Of a stretch of DNA of 64,000 bases, positions 22,547 to 30,394 are shown piece by piece. Origin of the DNA: MGBC163016 sp910588905 (GTDB taxonomy: Bacteria > Actinomycetota > Coriobacteriia > Coriobacteriales > Eggerthellaceae); the NCBI GenBank assembly GCA_948616985.1, contig CAPGDO010000007.1:33213-97212 (forward strand), read 5' to 3'. Below the pieces are notes generated by a model. The model saw nothing but the letters and a program-made list of their open reading frames with translations. It was not told where the DNA came from and did no database searches. Positions within the stretch are counted from its first letter, which is position 1; each line of letters starts with the position of its first letter. Position numbers and translations under genes: made by a program.

Positions 22547-22759
22547 TTAGCCCTCCTCGGCCATGACGATGACGGATCCGAACTCGGCCTTGAGGTAGTA
22601 GCCGTTGTCGGTGATGGCATCCAGCACGTAGCTGGGCGCGTTCGTGATGCTCAGGCGGTTCTCGCCCGTGAGGCTTCCGATGGTGAGGCTCACCATGTCC
22701 CCCTCTTGGCGGCTCTCGCAGATGAGGCCGACCACTTCCTTGATGGCGTTGTCGTTCAT
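22547..22759 (-). CDS. Hypothetical small phage protein
   Basis: 70 residues from ATG 22759, GAGGAGG upstream. MNDNAIKEVVGLICESRQEG; mixed alpha/beta appearance, SVIVMAEEG at the end. Two bases separate it from the acidic gene downstream. No family recognised. Confidence 0.6.
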   Translation of the reverse strand: MNDNAIKEVVGLICESRQEGDMVSLTIGSLTGENRLSITNAPSYVLDAITDNGYYLKAEFGSVIVMAEEG

Positions 22760-22771
22760 GTTGGTCCTCCT

Positions 22772-22969
22772 CTACAGGCCCTTGATTTCCTCGATCAGCT
22801 TGGTGCCGAGGTTCGCGGCGTTCTCCTTGGCCTCTGCCTCCAAGATGGCGGCGTAGGCGGTGCCGAGTTAGGCCACGGCATACATGCCTTCGGGGTTGCT
22901 CGCGGCCTTCTCGATCGTGTTGGCCACCGCTTCCTTGACGCGGTAGGTGAGGGACTTGATCTCTTCCAT
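22772..22969 (-). pseudogene. Small helical phage gene interrupted by an in-frame TAA
   Basis: An ATG at 22969 with AAGGAAAG upstream opens a frame of 33 codons (MEEIKSLTYRVKEAVANTIE ... GMYAVA) that stops at TAA 22868-22870. The same frame then continues open for 31 codons (LGTAYAAILEAEAKENAANL, GTKLIEEIKGL) to TAG at 22772. The two halves have the same amphipathic helical character, and a single G-to-T change from GAA would give the TAA. Either a recent nonsense mutation, a sequencing error, or a 33-residue protein with a chance downstream frame. Confidence 0.6.
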
Positions 22970-22988
22970 GTCTTTCCTTTCTTGATTG

Positions 22989-23210
22989 CTAGCTTGCTGC
23001 TTTCTGCTCGCGCAGATCGTCCAACGATTTGCCGAACACTTCGGCGATGGCGCAGGCCTGCGGGAAGCTGATGCCCCGCTGCCCGTAAATCCACGCCTTG
23101 AGGGTGCCGACGGGCACGCCGATGCGCTCGGCAAGTTCGTCATACGTGATGCCCGAATCGACGCACCAGGCTCGCACGCGGCGGCCGTTGAACGTGAACT
23201 GGTCGGCCAT
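22989..23210 (-). CDS. Small Cro/XRE-type DNA-binding protein
   Basis: 73 residues, almost entirely a helix-turn-helix: YDELAERIGVPVGTLKAWIY with the recognition helix at about 34-43, then RGISFPQACAIAEVFGKSLD. AAGGAGG lies before the ATG. As a leftward early gene opposite a CI-like repressor it could act as a Cro, though it is the third gene of the operon. Confidence 0.8.
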   Translation of the reverse strand: MADQFTFNGRRVRAWCVDSGITYDELAERIGVPVGTLKAWIYGQRGISFPQACAIAEVFGKSLDDLREQKAAS

Positions 23211-23368
23211 ATGGTTCCTCCTTCCTGTTGCTCGCAGTGACCTGGGGGATGCAATGCCGTGGCGGGGATTGCATCTGCCAACTCAATGGGGAGGGGTGCC
23301 CCGCCTTGTTAACGTCGTGACGGGTAACCTGACGGATGAGTTTTTGGGGTCTGCTCAAGACCCGCTGC

Positions 23369-23617
23369 CTAGCGGCTGAGGATGACGCGCGCGAGGTCTT
23401 CGTGGATGCGCTCATCGGAGACGCCGAACAGGTGGGCGATGAGTTCCTGCTGGGCGCATGCGCACTGCGCGGCGGGTATGACCTCCATCTGCTGGTGCTT
23501 CTCGCACAGCGTGCGGTCATCCTTGAAGGACTTGTTGGCCTCGACGGCGCTGAGGAAACGCTCCTCGGCATCTGCGGCGAACTTGATGGCCTCGCGGTAT
23601 AGCTGCTCGTTCTTCAT
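23369..23617 (-). CDS. Hypothetical early phage protein, 82 residues
   Basis: MKNEQLYREAIKFAADAEER, helical and charged, with CEKHQQMEVIPAAQCACAQQ in the middle and FGVSDERIHEDLARVILSR at the end, which could be a small HTH-like tail. GAGGGGG before the ATG. Second gene of the leftward operon; unknown role. The following 158 bases to the Cro-like gene hold no recognised gene or site. Confidence 0.6.
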   Translation of the reverse strand: MKNEQLYREAIKFAADAEERFLSAVEANKSFKDDRTLCEKHQQMEVIPAAQCACAQQELIAHLFGVSDERIHEDLARVILSR

Positions 23618-23629
23618 GGCTGCCCCCCT

Positions 23630-24088
23630 CTATTCCTGGCCCACGATGCTGAGGCGGTAGTCGTGCACCTCGTAGGTGACGCGGCAGACGGTGAAGCGGC
23701 AGTAGTCCCAAGGGTCGGCCGCGCAGTCCTCAGGCGCCACGTTGCCGCGCTTGAATCCGAACTCGGTGGCCACGTCGCGGACCCACTGGGCGGCGGCCTC
23801 GTCCATGGTTCCCACGAACACGGCCTCAAGAGCCGCCACGATCTGGAGGGCGGCTTCCAGCCCCTCGCCCGTAGCGAGGTCCTGCCCACGGTCGAATGCG
23901 TAGACCTCCTGGCCGAACTGATCGCGGACGCACAGCTTGGAGACGTTGCCGCCGTCTTGGAAGCGCGGGGTGGGGATTCCGAACTGGCTGGGGGCCTTGA
24001 AGACCTTGGCCTCGTAGGTGTAGCCCTCGTGCTCGCCGTGCACCCAATTGGAGCGGCCAGCGTCGAACTTCTTGCGGTTGATTTCCAT
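23630..24088 (-). CDS. First early leftward gene, hypothetical phage protein
   Basis: 152 residues from ATG 24088 (MEINRKKFDAGRSNWVHGEH), with AAGGAAGGAAC upstream; the longer reading to 24178 would cross the promoter and is rejected. YTYEAKVFKAPSQFGIP and NVSKLCVRDQFGQEVYAFDR resemble a group of phage proteins of unknown function. It is the first gene after the operator-controlled promoter, so it should be expressed first on induction. Confidence 0.7.
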   Translation of the reverse strand: MEINRKKFDAGRSNWVHGEHEGYTYEAKVFKAPSQFGIPTPRFQDGGNVSKLCVRDQFGQEVYAFDRGQDLATGEGLEAALQIVAALEAVFVGTMDEAAAQWVRDVATEFGFKRGNVAPEDCAADPWDYCRFTVCRVTYEVHDYRLSIVGQE

Positions 24089-24140
24089 GGTTGTTCCTTC
24101 CTTCTTTATGTACACGCTGTGTGTCTGCTCCTCTAAAATC

Positions 24141-24209
24141 AGATACTCAACGCATCGACTGAAAAGAAGAATAGACACTCAGAGTATCTATGTCAACCCT
24201 AGAGTGTCT
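24141..24209. promoter_or_regulatory. Repressor operator array (AGAYACTC half-sites)
   Basis: Four octamer half-sites lie in the divergent intergenic region: AGATACTC 24141-24148, AGACACTC 24173-24180, GAGTATCT 24182-24189, GAGTGTCT 24202-24209. The middle two form a 17-bp palindrome with a one-base centre placed between the -35 and -10 boxes of the leftward promoter. A near match, GTGTGTCT, occurs at 24119-24126. The arrangement fits repressor binding that blocks lytic transcription. Confidence 0.8.
24168..24196 (-). promoter_or_regulatory. Leftward early (lytic) promoter
   Basis: On the minus strand TTGACA (24191-24196) and TATTCT (24168-24173) are separated by exactly 17 bases, a near-consensus sigma-70 promoter. 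The spacer is the palindromic operator. Transcription would start near 24161 and run into the early operon. Confidence 0.82.
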
Positions 24210-24214
24210 AAAAG

Positions 24215-24243
24215 TTGAAAAAAGGAGGCGGAGCGTGTACTAT
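24215..24243 (+). promoter_or_regulatory. Promoter of the repressor/integrase operon
   Basis: TTGAAA (24215-24220) and TACTAT (24238-24243), 17-base spacer, 34 bases before the repressor ATG. An operator half-site (24202-24209) ends six bases before the -35 box, a place where bound repressor could activate or autoregulate. Confidence 0.75.
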
Positions 24244-24277
24244 TCGGGTTGTCTGAAATATCCCGAAAGGCGCAAAA

Positions 24278-24667
24278 ATGGAACTTAAACTGATGCAGTT
24301 GCGCAAGGCTGCGGGATACAAAAGCCGCGATGCTTTTGCCGCAGTTATCGGCGTTAAGCCACTGACCTACAAGACCTGGGAAACGGGTGAGCGCAATATG
24401 AACTTCGCGCAGGCGTGCATGGTGGCCGATGCGCTCGGCTGCTCGCTTGACGAGTTGGCAGGGCGCCCCCAGTACGCCGGCAGCTATTCCGATCGGCGGC
24501 AGGCCGTCCTGAACGATGACTACGCCCACCTCTCCGATGCGGGCAAGGATGCCGCAGCCGGTGCGGTGCGGGGAATCCGCGCTTCCGAGGGCGTGCGCCG
24601 GACTGAGGAAAAAAATGCGGGCGAAGGGGATGCGCCTGATACTGAATCCCAGGTATCGGTAGCGTAG
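24278..24667 (+). CDS. XRE-family (CI-like) repressor
   Basis: 129 residues. An N-terminal helix-turn-helix (MQLRKAAGYKSRDAFAAVIG, VKPLTYKTWETGERNMNFAQ) covers residues 5-62; the rest (SYSDRRQAVLNDDYAHLSDA) is helical, with a disordered acidic tail and no peptidase catalytic residues, so it is unlikely to be cleaved through RecA self-proteolysis. CCCGAAAGG precedes the ATG. It faces the early operon across the operator array and is followed after 8 bases by the integrase gene, so lysogeny genes are co-transcribed. Confidence 0.85.
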   Translation: MELKLMQLRKAAGYKSRDAFAAVIGVKPLTYKTWETGERNMNFAQACMVADALGCSLDELAGRPQYAGSYSDRRQAVLNDDYAHLSDAGKDAAAGAVRGIRASEGVRRTEEKNAGEGDAPDTESQVSVA

Positions 24668-24675
24668 GGAACCCC

Positions 24676-26217
24676 ATGGAGTACAGCCTCTGCAAAAAGC
24701 CAAGGCCTGGGCGCCGCGCCGCATCCTACGCGCGCTTCTCCTCCCACAACCAGAGAAGCGAGAGCATCGAGATACAGCACGACAACAACCTGGCGTACTG
24801 CGCCATCGAAGACCTCGACGTGGTGGCCATCTACTCGGACGAGGCGAGGTCCGGGCGCAACACCAACCGCGCGGACTTCCAGCGCATGGTCGCCGATGCC
24901 AAGGCGGGGCTGTTCGATTACGTGGTCATATATAAGGTAGCCCGAATCATGCGCAACCGCGACGAGATGGCGCTGCTGCGCATCACGCTCAGGAAGCACG
25001 GGGTCGAGGTGCTGTATTCAGGCGAGAGCATAGGCACCGGCTCGGATGCCATCCTGCAGCTTGGCTTGAAGGAGGTGCTGGCCGAGTGGGAGAGCGCCCA
25101 GCTGGCCGAGCGCATAGTTGACGGTATCCAGAAGAACGCCGAGAGGTGCATGGCCAACGGCCAGCAGCTGTACGGCTGGGATATTGTGGAGGGCTATTAT
25201 GAGATAAACGAGGCCGAGGCGGGGGTGCTGAGGCGCGCGAAGGGCATGCTTTTCAACGGCAAGACCGTGGCGGAGATTGTGAGAGCGTTGGAAGGCCATA
25301 CCACCAAGCGCGGAAAGCCCATCACCCACAACGCCCTGACCAAGATGCTCAAGCGGAAGCAGAACGCCGGGGTGTTCAGCTACGCGGGGCACGAGAAGGA
25401 GGGCGGCATGCCCGCCCTGTGGTCCATGGAGGAGCAGCGTATGATCTGGAAGATGCTGGGGGACGAGACGCGGCCGCGCAGGAAGGCCGGCAACGCCGAC
25501 TTCCTTCTCACGGGCAAGCTGTGGTGCGGCAAGTGCGACACGCCCATGACGGGCACCAGCGGCACCGGCAAGTCGGGCAAGGTGTACTACTACTATCAGG
25601 ACAAGAAGGGCTGCGGGCGCAAGGTGCGCAAGGAGGCCATCGAGGAGAACGTGGCCGAGGCCGTGCGCGCCGCCCTGTCGGTGGAGGCCAACCGCGAGAA
25701 GATCGCCGACCTCATGTGCGAGTTCGAGAACGAGCGCGACGATACGCCGCAGAGCGCCATCATCGAGGGCGAACTCAAGGAGATAACGCTGGCATACGAC
25801 CGCATATGGAAGGCCATCGAGCAGGGCATCGCGCCGCCGGGCGGCAAGGAGCGCGTGGACGAGCTCAAGGCGCGCGAGGAACTGCTGCAGGAGGAACTGG
25901 CCACAGCCAAGGCCATCGAGGCGGTGAAGCTGGACCGCGACCGCGTGCTGTTCATGTTGGAGAGCATGGCCGAGATAGATGACCCCAAGGCGCTCATCGA
26001 CGTGTTCGTGTCGAAGGTGGTGCTCACCGGCGACGATGATTTGCATATATTCCACTACTTCGATGATAATGGCGGGGCACTTTCGCCAGGTGACGATGGA
26101 GGGGGCGGTGTTCTCCCAAATGTGAACATGCTCCACCATCCTTTCCCATTTGCATCTGGACAATACCTTCCCCGCAAGGGGCGTTCGGCCTTGTGCTCGG
26201 CCATCGAAAAGACGTGA
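24676..26217 (+). CDS. Large serine recombinase (phage integrase)
   Basis: 513 residues. Resolvase domain at about 14-165: SYARFSSHNQRSESIEIQHD with catalytic Ser22, YSDEARSGRNTNR, VYKVARIMRNRDE-like segment and LAEWESAQLAERI. Recombinase domain about 175-290, zinc ribbon LWCGKCDTPMTGTSG ... KGCGRKVRK, a long coiled coil (about 365-420), and an acidic C-terminus. It integrates and excises the phage between att sites. The last 15 residues or so are encoded by DNA matching a host repeat element, so the true phage-encoded C-terminus probably differs before integration. The gene lies at the very end of the prophage, as expected. Confidence 0.93.
   Translation: MEYSLCKKPRPGRRAASYARFSSHNQRSESIEIQHDNNLAYCAIEDLDVVAIYSDEARSGRNTNRADFQRMVADAKAGLFDYVVIYKVARIMRNRDEMALLRITLRKHGVEVLYSGESIGTGSDAILQLGLKEVLAEWESAQLAERIVDGIQKNAERCMANGQQLYGWDIVEGYYEINEAEAGVLRRAKGMLFNGKTVAEIVRALEGHTTKRGKPITHNALTKMLKRKQNAGVFSYAGHEKEGGMPALWSMEEQRMIWKMLGDETRPRRKAGNADFLLTGKLWCGKCDTPMTGTSGTGKSGKVYYYYQDKKGCGRKVRKEAIEENVAEAVRAALSVEANREKIADLMCEFENERDDTPQSAIIEGELKEITLAYDRIWKAIEQGIAPPGGKERVDELKAREELLQEELATAKAIEAVKLDRDRVLFMLESMAEIDDPKALIDVFVSKVVLTGDDDLHIFHYFDDNGGALSPGDDGGGGVLPNVNMLHHPFPFASGQYLPRKGRSALCSAIEKT
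26160..26185. other. Likely prophage right attachment junction (attR)
   Basis: Sequence from about 26166 rightward matches host repeat elements at 32082 and 58267, while sequence to the left is integrase coding. The crossover must be at or just left of the CCCCGCAAGGGG arm. The core cannot be defined because the left junction is outside the window. Confidence 0.5.
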
Positions 26218-26280
26218 TGCTTCGCTTATATCACGCTTTTCTCGGCCTGCGGAATCGGCCTCAACCCCTCACGGGGAAGG
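26166..26280. repeat. Hairpin-cassette repeat, copy 1 (one internal hairpin)
   Basis: Left arm with CCCCGCAAGGGGCGTTCGGCC, an internal hairpin (GAAAAGACGTGAT with ATCACGCTTTTC, one bulged A), and right arm ending in CCCCTCACGGGGAAGG. From 26201 to 26280 it is nearly identical to 32197-32275 in copy 2. The segment between left arm and hairpin (TTGTGCTCGG) differs. The left arm contributes the end of the integrase frame. Confidence 0.8.
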
Positions 26281-26412
26281 ACTGTCTTCTGGGTGAAACG
26301 AGACGGCAACGGGATGTTCGTTGGAAGACAACGAATGGCCTGTGTTGGATCCCCTCACTTCGGATGAGGTCATCATGTGCACAGCTAACGGGATCGACCA
26401 AAGGAGTGAATC

Positions 26413-26703
26413 ATGACCGTTATGGATTCTTTGAAGCATGCAGCGAACGAAGCCAAAGAGGCTGCGGAGCGCGCTGGTGAAGCTGCCAAGCCATTCTTGG
26501 ATGACGCAAAAGAGGCTATCGGCAATGCGGCTGAGACCGCAAAGGAGAAGGGCGGCGAGGCTCTTGAGGCCGCCAAGGAAAAGGGCGCTGATGTGATGGC
26601 TGCTGCCAAGGAGAAGGGTTCGGCAGCAGCGGAGGCCGCTAAGGAAAAGGCCGAAGAGGTCACAGGCAAGGATCTGGACGGAGACGGCAAGATTGGAAAG
26701 TAG
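26413..26703 (+). CDS. LEA-like / amphipathic helical stress protein
   Basis: 96 residues, an uninterrupted amphipathic helix with 11-residue-type repeats such as EAAKEKGADVMAAAKEKG, rich in Ala, Lys and Glu and without hydrophobic core or signal peptide, like late-embryogenesis-abundant and apolipoprotein-like bacterial proteins that protect membranes or proteins. The C-terminus TGKDLDGDGKIGK ends in a calcium-loop-like D-x-D-x-D. AAAGGAG precedes the ATG. It is the first host gene right of the prophage. Role is inferred from composition. Confidence 0.72.
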   Translation: MTVMDSLKHAANEAKEAAERAGEAAKPFLDDAKEAIGNAAETAKEKGGEALEAAKEKGADVMAAAKEKGSAAAEAAKEKAEEVTGKDLDGDGKIGK

Positions 26704-26786
26704 GAAGAGCAAGGCGTAAACGCCTCTTCCCGGAGACCATCTCTCCCCCTACGAATGGGCGGGTATCACTTAGGTACCTGCCCATT
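26703..26786. terminator. Two hairpins between convergent genes
   Basis: GGAAGAG...CGCCTCTTCC (26703-26730) follows the LEA-like gene. A longer 13-bp stem with one wobble (GAATGGGCGGGTA 26753-26765 with TACCTGCCCATTC 26774-26786) lies before the MFS stop. They probably end transcription from both sides; neither has a long T-tract. Confidence 0.55.
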
Positions 26787-26793
26787 CTGCTTG

Positions 26794-28017
26794 TCAGGCC
26801 GCCTTTGCCGTCAGCCGGTTGCAGAGGAGGGCGGCACCCAGGGAAATGGCTGCCGGCACAGGCAAGGCACCCAGCCCCAGGCCATAGCTGCCTGTAGCCA
26901 TGAAGAGCGCGGCCAGGATCAAGGGAAAGGCGAAGTTGAAGGGCATGAGCGTGAAGCTGGAGATACCGATGTTCATGGCTACGGACCGTTGGCCATAGAC
27001 GGTGCGTACGAAAGAGGTGTTGATGGTGGCATAGCCACCATAGAGGATGCCTTCGGCGAACAGGCTCAATGCCAGCCCTAGGATGCTTCCTGCCGAATAG
27101 GTGGCGAAGAGGCCAATGCCTATGAGGATGCCCAGAGCAGGAAGCGCCACCATCGTGCGCGTGCGGCCCAGGCGGTCATAGAGCACCCCCACGATGGGCC
27201 TGCCACAGCCATTGCCTACAGAGAGAGCCGCCACGGCGGTAGTGCAGAAGACAGAACTCGCCCCCAGGTCTGCCATGAGGGGTGCAGCCTGGGCGATGAT
27301 GGCTGCAGCCGCTCCCATGACCAGCACCTTCCATAAGGTATAGGCCCAGAAAGAGGATTGGCGGATCATCTGGGAGCCACTCAGCCCCTGATCATCTTCG
27401 CGGGCCGCTTGGGAAGATGAGGGATCAGTTGCCGTTGCCTTCGCTTTTTCTGGCTTATGGAGGAAGGGCATGGCCAGCAGTGCCACGGCCAGGGCGATGC
27501 CCGCAAGGATGAGCATTGCGCCGCGCCAGCCCAGAGGCGAATGGATGAGCGCGGAGGCGGCGGAACCCAGCACCATGGAGCCCATGCCGAATCCCATGAG
27601 CAGCACGCCGGAAGCCAAGCCGGTCTTGTCAGGGAAATGGGCGAACGTGGAGGACATCCACAGGTTGTAGGACAGGCCGGTACCAAAGCCGCAGAGCACA
27701 CCGTAGGCTAGGTATACCTGCCAAAGTTGGTTAGCGAAGGAGGTCAAGACGAAGCCGCAGGCAATGAGCCCGATGCCCAGGGCGAAGCAGACGCGCAGGG
27801 GCAGGCGCTTCGACAGCTGCCCGTTCGCCAGCATGCCGCAAGACCAGAGCACCATGGAGACGGAGAAGGTAAGCGAGGTTTGGCTGCGCGACCAGCCGAA
27901 TTCTGCCTCTAACGGTTGCACGAAGATGGACCAAGCGTAGATGAGTCCCAGGACCATGAGCACCGCGGTGCCGCAGGCAAGGATGGCGAAGCGATCATGG
28001 GTCAGAGATGTGGTCAT
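26794..28017 (-). CDS. MFS transporter, oxalate/formate antiporter-like (OFA)
   Basis: 407 residues with 12 predicted membrane segments. Early motif YAWSIFVQPLEAEFGWSRSQ and GFGTGLSYNLWMSSTFAHFP are characteristic of the OFA family, and a charged central loop (HKPEKAKATATDPSSSQAA) divides the halves. DRLGRTR (VLYDRLGRTRTMV) is the MFS loop motif. Substrate is likely a small organic anion but cannot be told from sequence. A 235-base gap to the next, divergent gene must hold the promoters of both; no clear box was recognised. Confidence 0.85.
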   Translation of the reverse strand: MTTSLTHDRFAILACGTAVLMVLGLIYAWSIFVQPLEAEFGWSRSQTSLTFSVSMVLWSCGMLANGQLSKRLPLRVCFALGIGLIACGFVLTSFANQLWQVYLAYGVLCGFGTGLSYNLWMSSTFAHFPDKTGLASGVLLMGFGMGSMVLGSAASALIHSPLGWRGAMLILAGIALAVALLAMPFLHKPEKAKATATDPSSSQAAREDDQGLSGSQMIRQSSFWAYTLWKVLVMGAAAAIIAQAAPLMADLGASSVFCTTAVAALSVGNGCGRPIVGVLYDRLGRTRTMVALPALGILIGIGLFATYSAGSILGLALSLFAEGILYGGYATINTSFVRTVYGQRSVAMNIGISSFTLMPFNFAFPLILAALFMATGSYGLGLGALPVPAAISLGAALLCNRLTAKAA

Positions 28018-28252
28018 GGCTCTTCGTGAGGGTCTTCCGATAGGTTATAGGGCAAACTCAGTATAGTCTTCTGAGTACCTAAGGGCGCCAGACGTTCCAG
28101 AGGCTCAGGAGGGGGTATGCTCTTGGTTCGCTCCTCGGTGCCTGCTCGCTTACAGAAGCGTGCCAGATGGGTGAAAGGGTGTGCTGCACTGGAGCCATAG
28201 GCTTTAATAGGCGCCGGAGATAGCGAATGAAGACGCAGGTAAGGAGGCACCC

Positions 28253-28621
28253 ATGAGCTTTCTCATCCGTTGGTTGGTGACGGCTATCGCTGTGGCGGCA
28301 GCTGTGTGGCTGGTACCAGGCATCGAATTGATCGGCGGCGATTCAGCCTGGGTCGGGATCGTCATCTTCGCACTGATCCTGTCCCTGGTGAACATCTCCG
28401 TGAAGCCCTTGATGCAGATCCTGTCCTTGCCCGTCACCGTGGTCACCCTGGGAATCTTCTATCTGATCGTGAACACCATCATGCTGTATCTAGCAGCATG
28501 GCTGGCGAACGGTCTCTTCGGGATAGGGTTCTGGATCTCAGGGTTCGGTAGCGCGTTCTTGGCCTCTATCGTGATATCCATAGTGAGCGCGTTGGTGAAT
28601 TCGCTGATCGGGAATGACTGA
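28253..28621 (+). CDS. Phage-holin-IV-like membrane protein (PF04020 type)
   Basis: 122 residues, four transmembrane segments: FLIRWLVTAIAVAAAVWLVP, WVGIVIFALILSLVNIS, VTLGIFYLIVNTIMLYLAAW and AFLASIVISIVSALVNSLIG. 'LVNISVKPLMQILSLPVTVV' is the conserved motif of this family, which is chromosomal and widespread despite the holin name. AAGGAGG lies six bases before the ATG. Role unknown; not a lysis gene of the prophage. Confidence 0.85.
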   Translation: MSFLIRWLVTAIAVAAAVWLVPGIELIGGDSAWVGIVIFALILSLVNISVKPLMQILSLPVTVVTLGIFYLIVNTIMLYLAAWLANGLFGIGFWISGFGSAFLASIVISIVSALVNSLIGND

Positions 28622-28663
28622 CAACGAAAGCGCTGGGAGGCAGGGGCACGGTACAATGACCCC

Positions 28664-30394
28664 ATGGGTTCTTTCCTTGCCTCCCTCACGCGCACGCAAT
28701 GGCTGCAACTAGCAGCCATCTCAGCAGTTCTCTCGTTCTGCTGCGTCTTCGGTATCTCATACACCACCGGTGAGGGCTTTGCCACTCTGTCGCTCCCCGT
28801 GGAGCTTCTGCTCACCGGTTTGGGCATCGTACCCTTCGCCCTGGTCATCTTGGTCCTCAACTTCGCTCTGGACAGCCTTGGTCAGCGCACCCCTCGACAG
28901 AGGGGCGTTGCCTTTCGCCATCCTGCCCTTGTGACCTTTGCGGTGATCCTCCTTTGCTGGCTACCTTGGCTCATTGCGAACTTCCCGGGCAGCAGCTATT
29001 GGGACACCTATTGGCAGATGTGGCAGGTGTATCCCGATGCGCATCCCGTAGCGTTGATCCAGTGGGCGCCCGTGCGCCAGAGCACCCTGACGGATGCGTG
29101 GCTGGTGGACCATCATCCGGTGCTCACCACGCTGCTCTTCGGCGGCGCAGCCTGGTTGAGCGACCAGCTCACCGGTACATGGATGGCGGGCGTCTTCGTG
29201 CTATCCACGCTCCAAACGTTGGCCTACGCTGCGCTCTTCGCGGGGATGCTCCGCTCGTTCCGCCGTTGGGGCACGCCTCGTTGGGCGCGCATGGGCATTC
29301 TGGCATTCCTCTGCTTGATACCCGCGGTGCCCACGTGGGCAAGCTGCGTGGTGAAGGATTCGGTCTTCGGCCTCTTCTTCCTGCCTTGGTCGTTGATGCT
29401 GGCGAACTGTGCCCGAACGCGCGGCCGGTATCTGACAACCCGGCGCATCATCCTCTTCGTGGTGCTGGCGCTGCTGATGTGCCTGACGAAGAAGACAGGC
29501 ATCTTCATCGTGGGGATCACGACGGTAGTGGCTTGCGTTCTCTTTTGGAAGCGGAAGCCTTTGGTGAGGGCGTTCGCTTGGCAGGGGGCAACGTGCCTTG
29601 CTGTGATGACGCTGTTATTGCCACTGATCATCTTCCCGCTGGCGAATATCTCGCCTGGTGGCAAGCAAGAGATCTTAGGACCTCTGTTCCAGCAAACGGC
29701 TCGCTATGCCCAAGCCCATGAGCTGACCCCGGAAGAGGCGCAGGTCATCGATGCGGTGGTGGATGTGGAGCGCGTGCGCGAACACTATCAGTTCGATTTC
29801 CAAGATGGCGTCAAGTATTACTATCGGGTGGATTCCACCCCTGCTGATCTGGGTGCATACCTGGAGCTTTATGCCGCCCAGGGGATCCAGGATCCGGAAG
29901 CCTATTTCGCGGCCATCGCGTCTCAGGCAGGGATGTATGTGGCGCCCACCACGTTCCTCAATATCCGGATGGTCACGGTGGATACCAAGCTGGGCGAAGA
30001 AGACCGGCCTGTGCTCTGGAATCCGCCGGAGCTGGATTGGTTGCGCAAGGGGCTGGATGAGCTCTATGGGGCCATTGCATCCATTCCCGTGTTGAACCTG
30101 CCGTTCCTGACGGTAGTCTATGTGCTCTGGATCCCGGCAGTCCTCTTGTTCGCGAACTTGCGCAAGCACCTTGGCTTGGGGGTGCTCTTCGTGCCACTGG
30201 GTGTGGTGGTGGGGTTCTGCGTGATAGCCCCCGTTTTCGACGCGCGCTACGTTTGGCCGATGTTGCTGGCTGCCCCCGTCCTGTTGGCTGCCTGCACCGG
30301 CACCCCTCTTCGCAACGGTCCTGAAGCGGGCATGCCCATCTCTGAGACGCGCTCCTGCACCTCGGCGGCTGTCTCCTCAATGGCTTCGCTATGA
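28664..30394 (+). CDS. Polytopic membrane protein (DUF6020-like)
   Basis: 576 residues, about 12 hydrophobic segments. An extracytoplasmic loop after the third segment carries NFPGSSYWDTYWQMWQVYPD and DHHPVLTTLLFGG, which look like the acidic motif and loop of membrane glycosyltransferase-like (GT-C) proteins, in line with DUF6020. A 130-residue soluble part (about 345-470) precedes the last membrane segments. The final 17 residues (SETRSCTSAAVSSMASL) are antisense to the small gene at 30247-30516 and probably replace the original end. Cell-envelope role is inferred. Confidence 0.7.
   Translation: MGSFLASLTRTQWLQLAAISAVLSFCCVFGISYTTGEGFATLSLPVELLLTGLGIVPFALVILVLNFALDSLGQRTPRQRGVAFRHPALVTFAVILLCWLPWLIANFPGSSYWDTYWQMWQVYPDAHPVALIQWAPVRQSTLTDAWLVDHHPVLTTLLFGGAAWLSDQLTGTWMAGVFVLSTLQTLAYAALFAGMLRSFRRWGTPRWARMGILAFLCLIPAVPTWASCVVKDSVFGLFFLPWSLMLANCARTRGRYLTTRRIILFVVLALLMCLTKKTGIFIVGITTVVACVLFWKRKPLVRAFAWQGATCLAVMTLLLPLIIFPLANISPGGKQEILGPLFQQTARYAQAHELTPEEAQVIDAVVDVERVREHYQFDFQDGVKYYYRVDSTPADLGAYLELYAAQGIQDPEAYFAAIASQAGMYVAPTTFLNIRMVTVDTKLGEEDRPVLWNPPELDWLRKGLDELYGAIASIPVLNLPFLTVVYVLWIPAVLLFANLRKHLGLGVLFVPLGVVVGFCVIAPVFDARYVWPMLLAAPVLLAACTGTPLRNGPEAGMPISETRSCTSAAVSSMASL

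Larger units (their letters stand above)
1..26175. mobile_element. Siphovirus-type prophage, right-hand part (left end outside window)
   Basis: A continuous phage gene set lies here: serine integrase and repressor at the right end, a divergent early operon, then terminase, portal, capsid and tail genes, all reading leftward, ending in the first 178 codons of the tape measure at the window edge. Tail fibre, lysis and left attachment site must lie further left. The gene order is that of long non-contractile-tailed phages. The right boundary is placed at about 26,165-26,175, where sequence matching a repeat found elsewhere in the host begins. The genes look intact apart from one small frame with an internal stop, so the phage may be functional; that is inference. 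Confidence 0.93.

Noticed and set aside
23341..23363. Terminator between early genes
   Set aside because: There is a stem (GGGTCT/AGACCC), but its T-tract is on the wrong side for the leftward transcript, which would end in A residues.
26160..26300. tRNA gene as prophage attachment site
   Set aside because: No tRNA cloverleaf or TTCRA arm could be read at the right junction; the sequence matches the hairpin-cassette repeat instead.
28253..28621. Prophage holin
   Set aside because: It lies outside the prophage boundary, belongs to a chromosomal four-segment family and has no lysin beside it.
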